A stretch of 64,000 bases of DNA from Scylla paramamosain (GCF_035594125.1 NC_087156.1:24814497-24878496); one strand, 5' to 3'. Counted from the first letter of the stretch, positions 20,512 through 47,115 are shown. Notes: generated by a model from the sequence alone, not told the origin. Translations and numbers: made by a program.

Positions 20512-22425
20512 TGTAAACCGCTTTCTGTGTGTGTTGAATTCATCACTTACCTTATACTATTACGTACTGGTTACTTTATTTTAAAACCTCATGATACTGT
20601 CAGACTCGTGCGACATGCTGTGATGGACACCACATTAAAATGAAAAAAAAGTTATATATTTTAATAGGAAATAGAATTACATTATAACGCAGCCTGTATT
20701 AATAAAAATTAAATAAATTGAAATTAAATAAACCAAACTGTAGCATAAGGCAGCGTCACCTTTGGGACAGCAGCGTCCACCACAATTCCTGTGTCTCCTG
20801 GCCAGTCATTTGGAAGCACAAAGCAATTGGCATTGCGTGCAACAAACACTGAATGCTGGTGAATAGCACTGACAGGAATGAATGATTATTGCGCGTTGTA
20901 TGATGGCGAATGCCTGTTACTTTATTCAATAGACATTTACTAAAACGTGTAATATGATTCACGATTCCTTGTATTTTATTATTTTTATTGTGTACACATA
21001 TTGCTTATTTGTAACGGATAACGCATCGCTGTATCCATAAACACACTCCAAAGGAGCCTCTCTGGGTTATGATTCCCTGTAAAAGTAATATATTTTTTGC
21101 TCATGATTCACATAATAATTGATTCATAATAATTTAGTACAGTTACTTCGAAACAAGCTTTACGTTAGGAAGAGAACAACTGGTGCTCACAGGGACAGGT
21201 TTATTGTGAGGACCGGACGTCACAACGTTGTTTGTGAAAAAATTATCTTAGAAATAATACCACCTTTGTAAAACTGTTCATATGTAGAGAGAAGGCAAAT
21301 TGCGCTGTATGATAGAATTTTTACTGCAATGATTTTAAACTGAAAATTTACGTAGCTGAAAAAAAAATCCTTAGAATGTGAACTTGCAGTACACGAAAAA
21401 TATTAATGGGTCGTTAGCCTTCTCAGTGCAAAAATGGAAAAAAAAATCATGATCTTCAGTTTCCGTAGTGAGCTTCATATTTATGTAGTGAGTTGATATA
21501 TCTTAAAAACTTGTTAGCTTGAATTCCACAGACAGTGATTCAACCAAGTGTTCTCTTAATGGCTCATAAAGATGTTGGCTAATGCTGAACCTAAAAGTGA
21601 GCCCGTGATAATGCCGTGTGTTTGCTTATATAAAATGCCATTAAAAATTAACAGGAAATCTTTGAAATAGCGAGAATAAATAACGAAATAAATCTTTAGT
21701 CATACCCTTAAAGTATGAGCACCATGAAACGCCAACTCGGTGCATATGTCAGTGGTGAACAAGTGGTGAGCATCGTGGCTGTGTATACCCATGAAATATG
21801 AATCTAGAATACTACAAACAGATTCATGATTGGTAAATTCACTAGAGCCTTATAACAGTATTCATTGGAAGTAAAATCACTTAACAACGGACGGGACGAG
21901 ATACGTAGCTAATTTAAGAGGCGGTGTTATGCACTGCCATGATGGGACGTAATGGAACAGAAGTCTTATGAATCTTAGGGAGTCCAGTAAGGAACAGCTG
22001 GAGATGAACCAGTGGACTTCGAAGAATTAGATGTGGCTTCAATGATCACTTTTAATCCATTAAGAGAGTGTTACAGTGTTTGAGTCTCATGACGAAGCTT
22101 TAAAAGATTACAAAATATTTGTTAGATAATTGTTTAAAAACCGGTATAACTTACGACCCTTCATGATCATTTTCCTGTTTTTAACTTTCGATCGAGGTAT
22201 TATTCTTGCTCCCTCAGATGTATCACTGAGGATGATGTGAAGGTAATGCCGTATCGTCGCTGGGTGTCCTTTAGCTAATCAAGACTCCTTTTCCTCAGAA
22301 TAGGTCTATCTCTGAACACTTTCCGTTCCGTGAGACTTATTTTTCTTTCATCTTGTTTGCAACACCGCAGAGGATGACTTGCAACATTTGTTTGTGGCCG
22401 ATGTATGGCAAAAAAGGTAATCAGC

Positions 22426-22426
<1 letters not shown>
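20510..22426. other. Unique AT-rich DNA, no gene seen
   Basis: 1.9 kb with almost no frame above 60 codons. No repeat family was recognised. Confidence 0.5.
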
Positions 22427-22466
<40 letters not shown>

Positions 22467-22473
22467 CAAGAAG

Positions 22474-22516
<43 letters not shown>

Positions 22517-22616
22517 AGAAGAAAGAGAAGGACAAGAAAAAGAAAACGAAGAAGAATTAAGCAGGAGGAGGAGGAGGAGAAAAAGAAGAAGAAATGAACA
22601 GGAGGAGGAGAAGAAG
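22427..22616. repeat. (AAT)n, (CAA)n and purine-rich GGA/GAA tract
   Basis: (AAT)12 at 22427-22463, (CAA)14 at about 22474-22516, then about 100 bp of nearly pure purine GAA/GGA. Confidence 0.93.
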
Positions 22617-23418
22617 ATGACGACAAAACGCAGCGAAGACACGAATATGTTCACTTTTTCTGTCGGTTTTGTTGAGCAGTTCGCTGCAGAGTCGCCGAGG
22701 CTGCGAGGCGCGTCAGCAGGTCTGCGGAGGGCGGCGCGGCGGCAGCAGATAGGAGGAACCGCGAGACTATTAGGACAGATCGCGGGGCTCACCTCATATT
22801 GCCCGGAGTAAATTTTCCGCCGCGCCTCACCTGCCCGCCTGATCCGCCTCAGCTGACTCTATTTGTTTCCTGAATCATGACTTAATCCCAGCCGGGTAAT
22901 ACAGGGCGCCACGCCGGGGGCAGGGAGGAGGGGCACGCCAGGAGAGGAGAAATTTAAGGAACTTTACAGAGATGAAGAAACATCACCCGGATTAAGAGAT
23001 ATAAGGGAAGAGGGTCGTCAGAGTCTGGGAGAAAAGAGTGTTCGCGCCGGGTGAGCTGCAGGGCCCAGGAGGCGTCCCGTTGAAGCTCAAACCTCACAAT
23101 CAGTCACGCTTTCAGATTTTTAGAAAAAGTTTCCGTAGTTATAGTAGTGCGGGGACGGAGGAGTTCAGCTGATGGAGCGATAGAGTTCACTGGAATTCAG
23201 CGAATTCCATGTGAAGTGATTGCTGTAAGTGCTTCCTGCCACAAGAACACCTCACAACAAAGTATCATCGCCATGTATTGAATTGTGTCACTGCCTGTGG
23301 GCCGCCGCCCGATCACCCAGCCCTCACACACCCCGCGGCCACCAGGATTACTCCCCGCCAGCCTGTGCTGTCGTTACTATGGGTTTTGTCGTGTGACATG
23401 GAGGGTACATCATCGAGA

Positions 23419-23421
<3 letters not shown>
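22617..23421. other. GC-rich unique island, no gene seen
   Basis: CpG-rich sequence from about 22670 to 23100 followed by mixed sequence. Frames at 22617-22811 and 23278-23420 are short and without domain signal. It could be regulatory or an unrecognised exon. Confidence 0.4.

Positions 23422-23495
<74 letters not shown>
23422..23495. repeat. (GA)n array
   Basis: About 37 GA units. Confidence 0.98.
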
Positions 23496-25133
<1,638 letters not shown>

Positions 25134-26960
25134 CTGGGAACACCGCAAGATAACTCTTAGGATCGTTTTTCCTCATTTCACCCACTGGAGATAAAAAAAA
25201 AAAAAAAAAAAAAAAAGAAAAAGAAAATCATGTTGGTGTGAATAAGTACCCTGAGCCTGATAAAGACTCCATTACGGTGAGGCAGCATCCATCACCTGCC
25301 TTATCAGTACCGTACCTGACCCGCAGCCAGACCCGCCCTGCCGCTAAATAAACTGTGGCCGGACAGAGGGCATTATCATCACACTACGCCGCCGCCTGCA
25401 CGCTTCCCGCACACCACGCCCTGCCCCTTGCTTTGTTCCTCCCACACATCATTCCCTGCCCCGCTCGGCCCTCCATGCCACAAGTAAATTCAAATGGACG
25501 ACACGCTTGCTCCGCCTTCACGCAAACTACGCTCTTATGAACCTTTTAATCTGAATATTTGTAGTACGCAGGTTGGATTCTTTTACTGGCTAATGTAGAT
25601 GCCTCATTGAGTTGCTATCCGAAAGACAGTGTCGATTTTCCCTCCGTAGTCATATTGAAATATCTGCTCAATAAATAACCTGCTTTATCGCAGAAAAAAA
25701 ATAATAAGGAAACGTCTGTGTATATTTGCAGACGTCATGTACAGTTTGGTGACTAACCGACTCATCACAGTCAGTCGTTGGTGGTGTGTTAGATTTGTTC
25801 TTCAGCCGCATCCTTACTGCGGTGATTGACAAGGTGAGGGGCCGTGAGGGTGCTTGCGTAACACTGCCGGGTATTTTTATTTATTTTCTTTCCTTAAAGT
25901 AGCAGCGCCTCAACCTGGCCCGGGTCTGGAGGTGGCAGGAGCGGCAGACATTACTCTCATATTATCTGGCTACAATCACACCCGCCCTCCTAAACATCCG
26001 CTGTTTTTCCTTCCCTCCCGCACCCCACCGGCCGGCGCCCCTCACTCCACCCTCAGGGGAATCCTCGCCCCTTCTGCCTCTGTCATTCATTCTGCACTCC
26101 ATTTTTCGTCGTCTGAGTCTATCACCCCCATTTCTCACTCCTTGACTTGCCTCATCCATTCATTTCATCGAGGCTTCTTTACTCATTCATGGGAGGAGGG
26201 AGAGAACGTTCCTCCGCCCCGCCTCTTCCCTTACTATCTGCTGCTCTTCATGAATGTTTTACTGATTCCTGTACCTTACACCATTTCTCATTATTCTGAC
26301 TTTCTCTGTTTTTGCTCTTTGTTTTTACCTCTTTCCTCCTGTTATCTTCTCACTGTACTTACTCGGGAATATCTTCCTTCAGTGCACCGCCCTCTTCAGA
26401 ATGAGAAGAGAGAAAAGTGGCTGTCGTTACGCAAGAAGCTATAGAGGCTTTTTTTTTTCTTTTTTACTTCCAGTGAAATCTTTCCTGTTTTCGTTTAACT
26501 TAGACTTGCCTTCACGTTACTGTTGGAGGAATGGAAAGGGGGAGGTGACTGACAGAAGTGGTGAACATTATTTAGAAAGATGCAGACAAAATGTGTATTT
26601 ACTCACATCATAGCCTAATTATATAAGCTCAAAGTAAGCACCATTGACTTGAGTGATGGTGGTGGACAGTGAGAGCAGTGGCAGTACGTCTCTAAGGTGC
26701 CGGGAGTCTGTGCCCTCCCTGAAGAGACACCTTTTACCTAATTAGCGGCCCCGCTAACTTCGTCACACTCCACTAGCGCTGCGACGTCCTGCAGTGCCGG
26801 CTACTCCTCTGGGCAGGGGTCCCGAGGCAGCGCGAAGACGATGGAGGAGACGGGATTCCCGTAGAACCTTTGTTCACGCAACCCTGTGCTGCTCGCTCCC
26901 CCAGTTTTCACGGGTCATACCACGGTGAGGCCCTAGACACCCACACCCACCGCCACCCAT

Positions 26961-26961
<1 letters not shown>
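25134..26961. other. Unique DNA with GC-rich islands; one long frame judged non-coding
   Basis: An A-run of about 25 lies near 25193-25216. GC-rich sequence occupies 25310-25510 and 26660-26880. A 196-codon plus frame (25854-26444) lacks an ATG near its start, has no domain, and lies in pyrimidine-rich DNA where stops are rare. Confidence 0.45.
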
Positions 26962-27038
<77 letters not shown>

Positions 27039-27099
27039 CTCTGAGCTCTTTCCGTAGGGTAACGGCTGGCTGGGTGACCAGCAGACGACCGTATGTGAA

Positions 27100-27172
<73 letters not shown>
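26962..27172. repeat. (CA)n-(GA)n array and nearby second (CA)n
   Basis: CA at 26962-27002 joins GA at 27003-27038 (one AA slip). After 62 bp of unique sequence a further 72 bp of CA lie at 27101-27172. Confidence 0.97.
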
Positions 27173-30456
<3,284 letters not shown>

Positions 30457-30702
30457 AATGCGTGATTAAGATGCACACATCTAGAAAAGAATGAAGAGAG
30501 GGATGCATGAGGTGCGAATTAGAGAAAGGTAGTGAGGCAAAGGTGGAAAGAATGAGGAAGAGACAGTATTAGGGAAAAATGGTGGCCAAAGGACTAGGAG
30601 TGCGTGGGACAAAGGGAGGCTGGACAGGAGAAGATTGGTGGACTGTTTTATGGCAAATAAAAGACGCTGTCCTGCTTATATGTGATCGAATCGATGTTTA
30701 TA

Positions 30703-30706
<4 letters not shown>

Positions 30707-30782
<76 letters not shown>
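30707..30782. repeat. (GA)n array
   Basis: About 38 GA units. Confidence 0.98.
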
Positions 30783-32061
<1,279 letters not shown>

Positions 32062-32073
32062 GTATGTTTTTTT

Positions 32074-32105
32074 CTAACTCGTCTCCAAAATTACTTCATT
32101 CCTAG
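32074..32105 (+). other. 3' splice acceptor of the repeat-protein exon
   Basis: A CTAAC branch-point-like motif (32074-32078) is followed by a pyrimidine-rich stretch and TTCATTCCTAG ending at 32105. The coding frame downstream is open right up to this point, and the first upstream in-frame stop (TAA at 32075-32077) lies inside the branch motif. This supports translation entering from an upstream exon, with one base of the split codon coming from it. Confidence 0.6.
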
Positions 32106-33508
32106 GCAAAGATCAGAAGAAGACGCCGCCCTCGCCCGCACTGACAGACGAGTCGGGAGGGGACGGCGCCGGGTTGAGGGTGAAGGCACACTGCCACTCC
32201 AGCTGCTCTAGCACCTGTTCGACCTGCTACAAGAAGACTCGTTCCGGCCTGAACTATGGCGCCCGCTGTCTGTGCATCGACGAAGCTAGTCCCGCAGCAC
32301 AGCCGGACAAGCCAATGAAATCCATTTGTAAGGGCTACGTGGGCCAGCAGTGGCGCAAAGAACGAAAGTGGCTTGTCTTGCTGATATTGGTTCTTGTCGG
32401 GCTAACCGTGTGCACGGTAGTGGTGATCGCTGAGGACAAATTCCCAAATCCAGTGCATGTTGTCCAGAAGTGCCTCCTTGCATTCTGGTGGTCTGTCGGG
32501 GCACTAACACGGACTGTAGTGATAGCCCTCACCTATTTCTTTAAGGGGCTACTCCTGCCATGGAAAGGCCTAAAATATGGAGGAGGAAAATTAACTCATG
32601 TAATACCACGACCCTCGAGCAGAGATCTTGTCAAGCCCCTAAAATTCTCGAAAGGACAAATAAAACATCTCCATCATTTTAACGTATACATTATCGGGAA
32701 GATGTTCTCTGGATCAAAAGGTGTAGCGAAGGCGTCAAGGAGTGTAGTGAAGAAGTCAGTTTTGTATATATGGAAGGGAAGTGTAGCGTCCTGGAGGCTT
32801 TTCGTGAGATGCGGCAAAGTTTTTGCCAAGTCGGGAAGATTCTTGATAAAGGAGGAAAAATCAATTGTCTCTGGCACTAAGAAAGGTTTCTTTATACCCT
32901 TTAGATTCTCGAAGAAGTTGGGAAAACAGACAGCTTCTGCCGGCAAGAAAGGAGTCACATTCCCTTGGAGGTTTTCGAAAACGCTGGGAAAACAGACAGC
33001 TTCTGCCGGCAAGAAAGGCATGCAATTTCCTTGGAGGTTTTCGAAAACGCTAGGAAAACAGACAGCTTCTGCCGGCAAGAAAGGCATTATCATATCATGG
33101 AGATTTTCGAAAAAGCACAGAGCAGAAACTGTATCTGCCACCAAGAAAGGTTTTCTTATACCTTGGAGATTTTCGATAAAGCAAGGAAAACATACAGTGG
33201 CAGCCGGCAAGAAGGCTGCCGTCATATCGCGGAGATTTTCGAAAAAGCATGGAGGAAAAACAGCTTCAGTCACCAAGAAAAGGTCTTATACGTTGTTAAG
33301 TAGGCGATATAAAAAGGCAGCGCAACAGAAGACTTGTTCGTTTGGTAGGAAATGTCTTTTTCCGTTAAGGAAGCTCCTCAGATGGACGACAAAACTGGCG
33401 GGCCATGAGCGCGCCTTCCCAGTGATAGTGATGCTGGCCTCGCTGGGCATCCTCAACGTGGTGGTTACTCTCGGGGTATTGTTTCAGTACTTGCTCACAC
33501 AGATATAA
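32106..33508 (+). CDS. Novel Lys-rich membrane-type protein with 22-residue tandem repeats (terminal exon)
   Basis: I do not recognise the family. The frame is open for about 467 codons to the TAA/TGA-type stop at 33506-33508. The first in-frame ATG is at 32315 (397 residues from there, weak start context), but the frame is open back to a good acceptor at 32105, so this is probably the last exon of a longer gene. Upstream of the ATG lies a Cys-rich segment (eight Cys within 28 residues, including CHSSCSSTCSTC). Numbered from M32315: a short basic N-terminus, hydrophobic segment 1 at about 19-39 (LVLLILVLVGLTVCTVVVIA), segment 2 at about 53-76, a long Lys/Arg-rich region with seven tandem units at 181-335, and hydrophobic segment 3 at about 367-393, ending almost at the C-terminus. 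This layout suggests an integral membrane protein with a large basic loop. The function is unknown. The minus strand is also partly open over the repeats, which I take as a shadow of the 66-bp periodicity. Confidence 0.75.
32855..33319 (+). repeat. Seven in-frame 66-bp coding repeats
   Basis: Units start at 32855, 32921, 32987, 33053, 33119, 33185 and 33251; the last is 69 bp. The protein pattern is GKxTxSAxKKGxxxPWRFSK with two variable residues. Units 2, 3 and 4 share their first ~32 bases identically, and units 2 and 3 differ at only about 7 of 66 positions. Units 1, 5, 6 and 7 are more diverged. Lys and Arg are conserved while the hydrophobic triplet before PWRF varies. Confidence 0.93.
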
Positions 33509-33828
33509 GACCCTCCGCGCGAGACACAGTGGGATCGGAGTTATAATAATGCTCACTTTAAGGTGTGTCTAAATTACTTAAGAGTGTATAATATATAATA
33601 TGGCTTGGTTTCAGTTGTTTAGTTTACATTAGTGTTAATAATAAGTTTATGAGTTTTTTTTTCATATTCTTTTATTACAAATGTTTTCAAATATCGCTGG
33701 TAATTCTGGGACATGTTATCCAGGTAATAAGCCAATGTTTACTGACTGCATGATTTACACGTGATTACAACATTTTATAGTGCTTCTGAAAAAGGATATT
33801 CATCCTCTAGTTTATTTTGTTCTACCAA

Positions 33829-33834
33829 AATAAA
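33829..33834 (+). other. Polyadenylation signal AATAAA
   Basis: A canonical hexamer about 320 bp after the stop codon, in an AT-rich region consistent with a 3' UTR of about 350 bp for the repeat-protein gene. The cleavage site is not determined. Confidence 0.55.
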
Positions 33835-33859
33835 GTGCTACGTGGTAATCATATCTTCC

Positions 33860-34498
33860 CTAATTAGTGAGCTGGTCATTGACTCTTCACAGTGAACTAT
33901 GTAATTTAATAGCACCAACCTGGACAAAATCATCATTGCCATCACTACTACCATGATCATCAACACAATAACCTCATTCTCGCCCTAAAGATGGCTGTAG
34001 GCGATGAGCTCTGAAAAAAAAGTTGTCATAGGAGACCGATCGCCTGCTTAGTGGTGTTGCATCGTCCTTCCCCCCTCATTCAGTCACTGCCGCTTCATGC
34101 TTTTACATCAATTGCGGCAACATCCAACACCCTGACGCTTTAACGAAATCTCAAAGGTTTGTTGTGATGTGAGCGACTTGCAAATCAAAGATGGGATATA
34201 CACTGAAATCTTGCAGCCCTACATTGAGCCTCACAAGCATCCTTTATGCCCGCCTTTGATGGGGATTCGCTCGATATCCAGACGAACCTTTCCCAGACTC
34301 GATAATAAGAGACTGATGCCTCGTCGTAGGAGACAGTATGGGGCTCATTTATGACCGCTGGTGCAGTCTCAGTTTGCAGTGTTAGTGTCTTGGTCACAGA
34401 GAGCACGATGGATTTGAATATTTAATATAACGTAACGAAAACAACTGAATCACAAGTACTTGTTTGGTAATGAAAACAATTTGTCGGAAAAGACGAAT
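33860..34498. other. Unique DNA, no gene seen
   Basis: Only short frames. No recognisable feature downstream of the repeat-protein gene. Confidence 0.5.
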
Positions 34499-34541
<43 letters not shown>

Positions 34542-34548
34542 GCTACTG

Positions 34549-34591
<43 letters not shown>

Positions 34592-34642
34592 TACTACTAC
34601 TACTACTACTACACTATTATTATATTATTATTACTACTACGA
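34499..34642. repeat. (CTA)n array with ATT end
   Basis: About 112 bp of CTA (two CTG and one CCA slips), then TTATTA units. Confidence 0.95.
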
Positions 34643-34821
34643 CTGCCACTAGAGCTACCAGAACCGCTAATATTGTTGCGTGGAGGTGAGGGAGGAGGGC
34701 AGGGAATCAAACGGTAAAAGCACGCAGATATCTTGAGTCAACAGACTTTTCTTTCTCAGGCAGTGTTGTGTTGTTATTGTTTCCCGCTTCTACTTTTCGT
34801 ATACACAGAACACCCACCCGG

Positions 34822-34822
<1 letters not shown>

Positions 34823-34873
<51 letters not shown>
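34823..34873. repeat. (CA)n array
   Basis: About 25 CA units. Confidence 0.97.
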
Positions 34874-34875
<2 letters not shown>

Positions 34876-35033
34876 CATACCGGTGTTGCTTCAAATGCAT
34901 TAGAATAAAAATATCTTAAAGAACCGTGATAAAAACTGGTGTCATTGTTTAGAAAGAACAATTAAGGAAGTGCAGGTATTGTCCGGCCAGTCTGGCGGCT
35001 GCGGGGCACGGAAGGCTGCGAGGAGTGGAGGGG

Positions 35034-35337
<304 letters not shown>

Positions 35338-35345
35338 ACCACCAT

Positions 35346-38587
<3,242 letters not shown>

Positions 38588-38636
38588 GCGGCGGCGTGAG
38601 GGTGAGAGAGGCGCCCTATAGGTCACTAGCTTTCGT

Positions 38637-38667
<31 letters not shown>

Positions 38668-38820
38668 TCCTGGTGGTTGTCTCTCCGACTCGTCCCTTCC
38701 CCCAAGAGTCACCATTTTGCCGACAGTATTTGTGTCTGGCCGCCTTTTACAGTCCAGCATCTCTTCTCTCTCGGTGCATTTCGGTTTGTTTAGCTTTGTG
38801 CCTCGTGCTTTGTTGTTTCC

Positions 38821-38824
<4 letters not shown>

Positions 38825-38893
<69 letters not shown>
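38825..38893. repeat. (GA)n array
   Basis: About 34 GA units. Confidence 0.98.
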
Positions 38894-38898
<5 letters not shown>

Positions 38899-39177
38899 TA
38901 GACAAACAAGTAGACAGACAAGAGACAAGAATAGATTGAGAACGCAAGGACAGGGAGTGGTAAAGAGAGAAAAACGTTAATATCAGACACAAAAGGGTGA
39001 ACAAAGGAACAGACACAAATACATACGAAAAAATTTATAAAAAGAGGATATCGTAGAATAGAATAGAATGGGAATAAACAATTAATCAAAAGGAGTAGAT
39101 ACTGTAGTGGAAATAGAAAGACATGACAGCGGAGAGCAAAAAAAGAATAAGAGAGGAATAGAATACTATCGATCGAC

Positions 39178-39179
<2 letters not shown>

Positions 39180-39263
<84 letters not shown>
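39180..39263. repeat. (GA)n array
   Basis: About 42 GA units. Confidence 0.98.
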
Positions 39264-39266
<3 letters not shown>

Positions 39267-39390
39267 GGAAAAGAAATAGTTCTACTCTAAAGGATTTGGA
39301 GTGAAAAGTAGAGAAAGGGTTAGAAAAGTGAGAAAAGAAAAAAAGAGGGTAAAAAAATCGGCAGTGGAGAACAGAGGGGAGAGTGCTGGT

Positions 39391-39395
<5 letters not shown>

Positions 39396-39470
<75 letters not shown>
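39396..39470. repeat. (GA)n array
   Basis: About 37 GA units. Confidence 0.98.
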
Positions 39471-39472
<2 letters not shown>

Positions 39473-39582
39473 TACCCCTTACTAGATAATGCAATCAGCG
39501 ACTCCCTTCTTCCTTCCACCGTCATCTTTTCGTATTCTTCTCCTCGCGCGTGTAGTTTTGGATCACTACAAGGGAGTACTGG

Positions 39583-39657
39583 CGGTAGTAGTGGTGGCGG
39601 CGGCGGTGGTGGTGGCGGCGGCGGCAGTGGCAGTAGCAGCTGTGGCAGTGGCAGCGT
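39583..39657. repeat. GGT/GGC/AGT triplet tract
   Basis: About 75 bp of mixed GGT, GGC and AGT triplets; frames read poly-Gly/Ser. Confidence 0.88.
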
Positions 39658-40983
<1,326 letters not shown>

Positions 40984-41150
40984 CAGCCAGACAACAAACG
41001 CGTTATGATTTTCTCTTAAAGATAAAGATTTAGAGAAGAAAGCGCACACGATGTTGACCTGGTGCACATCTGCTTTAAGGAGAAGTGCACTTGACCCCAC
41101 CTCAGTGACCGATCTCCCGCTGGAAGTGTTGCAGGGAAGTGACCTCTACG

Positions 41151-41151
<1 letters not shown>

Positions 41152-41239
<88 letters not shown>
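41152..41239. repeat. (CA)n array
   Basis: About 44 CA units, complementary to the GT array 171 bp upstream. Confidence 0.98.
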
Positions 41240-41242
<3 letters not shown>

Positions 41243-41489
41243 TCATTCCCGTCCTCTGCCCGCCCTCATTCCCGCCCGCCCCTCACTCCCCGCCGTTCCC
41301 ATCGCTCTACAACATTCCAATTTCCCACTTCATTCCCCCAGCACTGGCCGCTGTCTGTCGCCCAGTCCTGCCCTCATTACGCCAAGCCGACCAGAAGGCA
41401 AAGACTCATCGATCACTACAACCCTTTTTCCTTCTTTATCCGATTTATTTTATTTTTTTTTTTCCTTCACGGGCAAGTGTTAACATTAT

Positions 41490-41490
<1 letters not shown>

Positions 41491-41575
<85 letters not shown>
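41491..41575. repeat. (CT)n array
   Basis: About 42 CT units. Confidence 0.98.
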
Positions 41576-43273
<1,698 letters not shown>

Positions 43274-43340
43274 CCTCCTCCTCCTCCTCCTCCTCCTCCT
43301 CCTCCTCCTCCTCCTCCTCCTCCTCCTTCTCCTCTTCTTC

Positions 43341-43379
<39 letters not shown>

Positions 43380-43380
43380 A

Positions 43381-43444
<64 letters not shown>

Positions 43445-43465
43445 GCTACTACTACCAGCACTGCC
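43274..43465. repeat. (CTC)n followed by (ACT)n
   Basis: About 55 bp of CTC, a short CTT stretch, then about 110 bp of CTA/ACT triplets with a few AAT and GCT slips. Confidence 0.95.
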
Positions 43466-43580
43466 GACGCCGCCACCATTACTTGTACATGCTTTACTAT
43501 AACTGTTACTATTGCTGTAGTTGCTGCTGCTCCATTCTGTGCCCTGATAATGTAATGCAGTGTGATATATATGTAGTATG

Positions 43581-43728
<148 letters not shown>

Positions 43729-43879
43729 CTATGGTATCGGTGTTTCCTTCTCTCCGTCACCACTCCTTCGTCACTCTGCGGCGCCTCCTCCCTCTCTGGA
43801 AACATTTGCTCATTAGCGTTGCTTTCTCCACCTCTCCTCTTCCACGTCTGCTTGGCCATCCTTCATTCCCCTAGCCTGG

Positions 43880-43883
<4 letters not shown>

Positions 43884-43941
<58 letters not shown>
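43884..43941. repeat. (GA)n array
   Basis: About 29 GA units lying between two CT arrays, complementary to both. Confidence 0.98.
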
Positions 43942-43944
<3 letters not shown>

Positions 43945-44010
43945 AGTTTCAGCTTTCACTTTTCGTACATTTATCAACCCTGCTCTGATTTACCTTAACC
44001 CTTTTTATTT

Positions 44011-44152
<142 letters not shown>

Positions 44153-44260
44153 CATTCCTCCACTCTTCTTTCTACTCTTTTCTCCTCCTCCGCTCGACTC
44201 ACCATTATTCTCTTCTTCTTGTTCTTCTTAACTCTTATAATCGTCTCATTGTTATTATTT

Positions 44261-44451
44261 CTTCTTCTTCTTCTTCTTCTTCTTCTTCTTCTTCTTCTTC
44301 TTCTTCTTCTTCTTCTCATGTTCTTCTTTTTCTTCTTGTTCTTGTTGTTCTTCTTCTTCTTCTTCTTCTTCTTCTTCTTCTTCTTCTTCTTCTTCTTCTT
44401 CTTCTTCTTCTTCTTCTTCTTCTTCTTCTTCTTCTTCTTCTTCTTCTTCTT
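44261..44451. repeat. (CTT)n array, interrupted
   Basis: About 54 bp and about 100 bp of CTT (GAA on the other strand) separated by a degenerate middle at 44315-44350. Confidence 0.95.
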
Positions 44452-44717
44452 TTCTTCCTTCTCCGTCTCGTCTTACTCATATACCTTCTCTTCCTCCTTC
44501 CGCTGTTTCTCCTGCCTCCTCTCTTCTCCTCTCCTCTCCTCTCCTCTCCTCTCTTGCTGCTCCTCAAGCTTCACACTCTTCCTCACAATTCCTGCCGCAA
44601 GATAAATGAGACGTGCGGTTAATAGTTGGATTAAAGGATTTTAATGCCACTACCGTTCCTGTAGCTCCTCTATCTCCCCTCCCCTCCTCTCCCTACTATA
44701 TTCCTGTTCTGCCTCTC

Positions 44718-44855
44718 CTCCTCCTCCTCCTCCTCCTCCTCCTCCTCCTCCTCCTCCTCCTCCTCCTCCTCCTCCTCCTCCTCCTCCTCCTCCTCCTCCT
44801 CCTCCTCCTCCTCCTCCTCCTCTTCCTCCTCCTTCTTCTCCTCCTCCTCCTCCCC
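44718..44855. repeat. (CTC)n array
   Basis: About 110 bp of CTC followed by slips to CTT. Confidence 0.95.
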
Positions 44856-44926
44856 AGCTCTCCCCTGAACCTTCTTATACCCTGTCTGTCTCCCCTCTCT
44901 CTTACCTCATTTTAGTAGGAGTAGCA

Positions 44927-44927
44927 C

Positions 44928-44986
<59 letters not shown>

Positions 44987-44987
44987 T
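44927..44987. repeat. (AGC)n-(AGT)n array
   Basis: About 7 AGC units followed by about 12 AGT units, the same composition as the tract at 19517. Confidence 0.95.
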
Positions 44988-46527
<1,540 letters not shown>

Positions 46528-46585
46528 TACACCTTACTATAGTCAGGTAGCTTACCACTAAACCATCCAGTGGGTAAAAGTCGGC
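46528..46585 (-). other. Possible tRNA-SINE head (A box only)
   Basis: On the minus strand TGGTTTAGTGGTAAGC perfectly fits a pol III A box (TRGYNNARNGG) with tRNA-like continuation. The GT array starts where the B-box half would lie, so the element looks cut by, or extended into, the array. Confidence 0.35.
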
Positions 46586-46653
46586 TAACAGTAACATGAA
46601 CTTGTCGTCCTTGGTCCGCAGGGAAAAATTACACGGACCGTTGAGAGTACCTC

Positions 46654-46660
<7 letters not shown>

Positions 46661-46748
<88 letters not shown>

Positions 46749-46755
46749 CACACAA
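46661..46755. repeat. (CA)n array
   Basis: About 43 CA units with a TG slip near 46747; complementary to the GT array 136 bp upstream. Confidence 0.97.
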
Positions 46756-47115
46756 AGGACAGTACATCACAGCACAGCACAGAATTAAGCCAGCGTCTGT
46801 GTATACAAATCAGAGCTTTTAAGTTTGCCTCGATACAGGAAACAAAAGGAGGAGGAATCTTTTGTCCCGCCGCTCCGTCTGCTCGTCTTTGTTGCAGAAT
46901 AGTTTTGACGTCTTCACTTGGCCACGGGAAACAGACCAGACACATGCTCACTCCTTCAATGGCGCAACAGACAACAAACAAACCTCTTTAAACAAGCACT
47001 AATTTATTCATTTTGAAGAACACAACAAACACGAGTCCTTAAAGATGTACAGGTGTGTGAAATAGTGAAGAAGAATTTGAACTCGCGTTGTTATTTAACC
47101 ATCCCATCCTGTAGC

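Noticed and set aside
25854..26444. 196-codon plus-strand frame
   Set aside because: It has no ATG near its beginning, no domain and no coding-like composition, and it lies in pyrimidine-rich DNA where stop codons are scarce. A frame of this length is plausible by chance in 64 kb.
32674..33276. 200-codon minus-strand frame with its own 22-residue periodicity
   Set aside because: It lies exactly opposite the 66-bp coding repeats; periodicity makes a stop-free register repeat. The plus strand has hydrophobic segments, acceptor and AATAAA in support, the minus strand has none.
32855..33319. Tandem repeats considered as a CRISPR-like or satellite array
   Set aside because: Units are in-frame, contiguous, without spacers, and inside a long coding frame of a eukaryotic genome.
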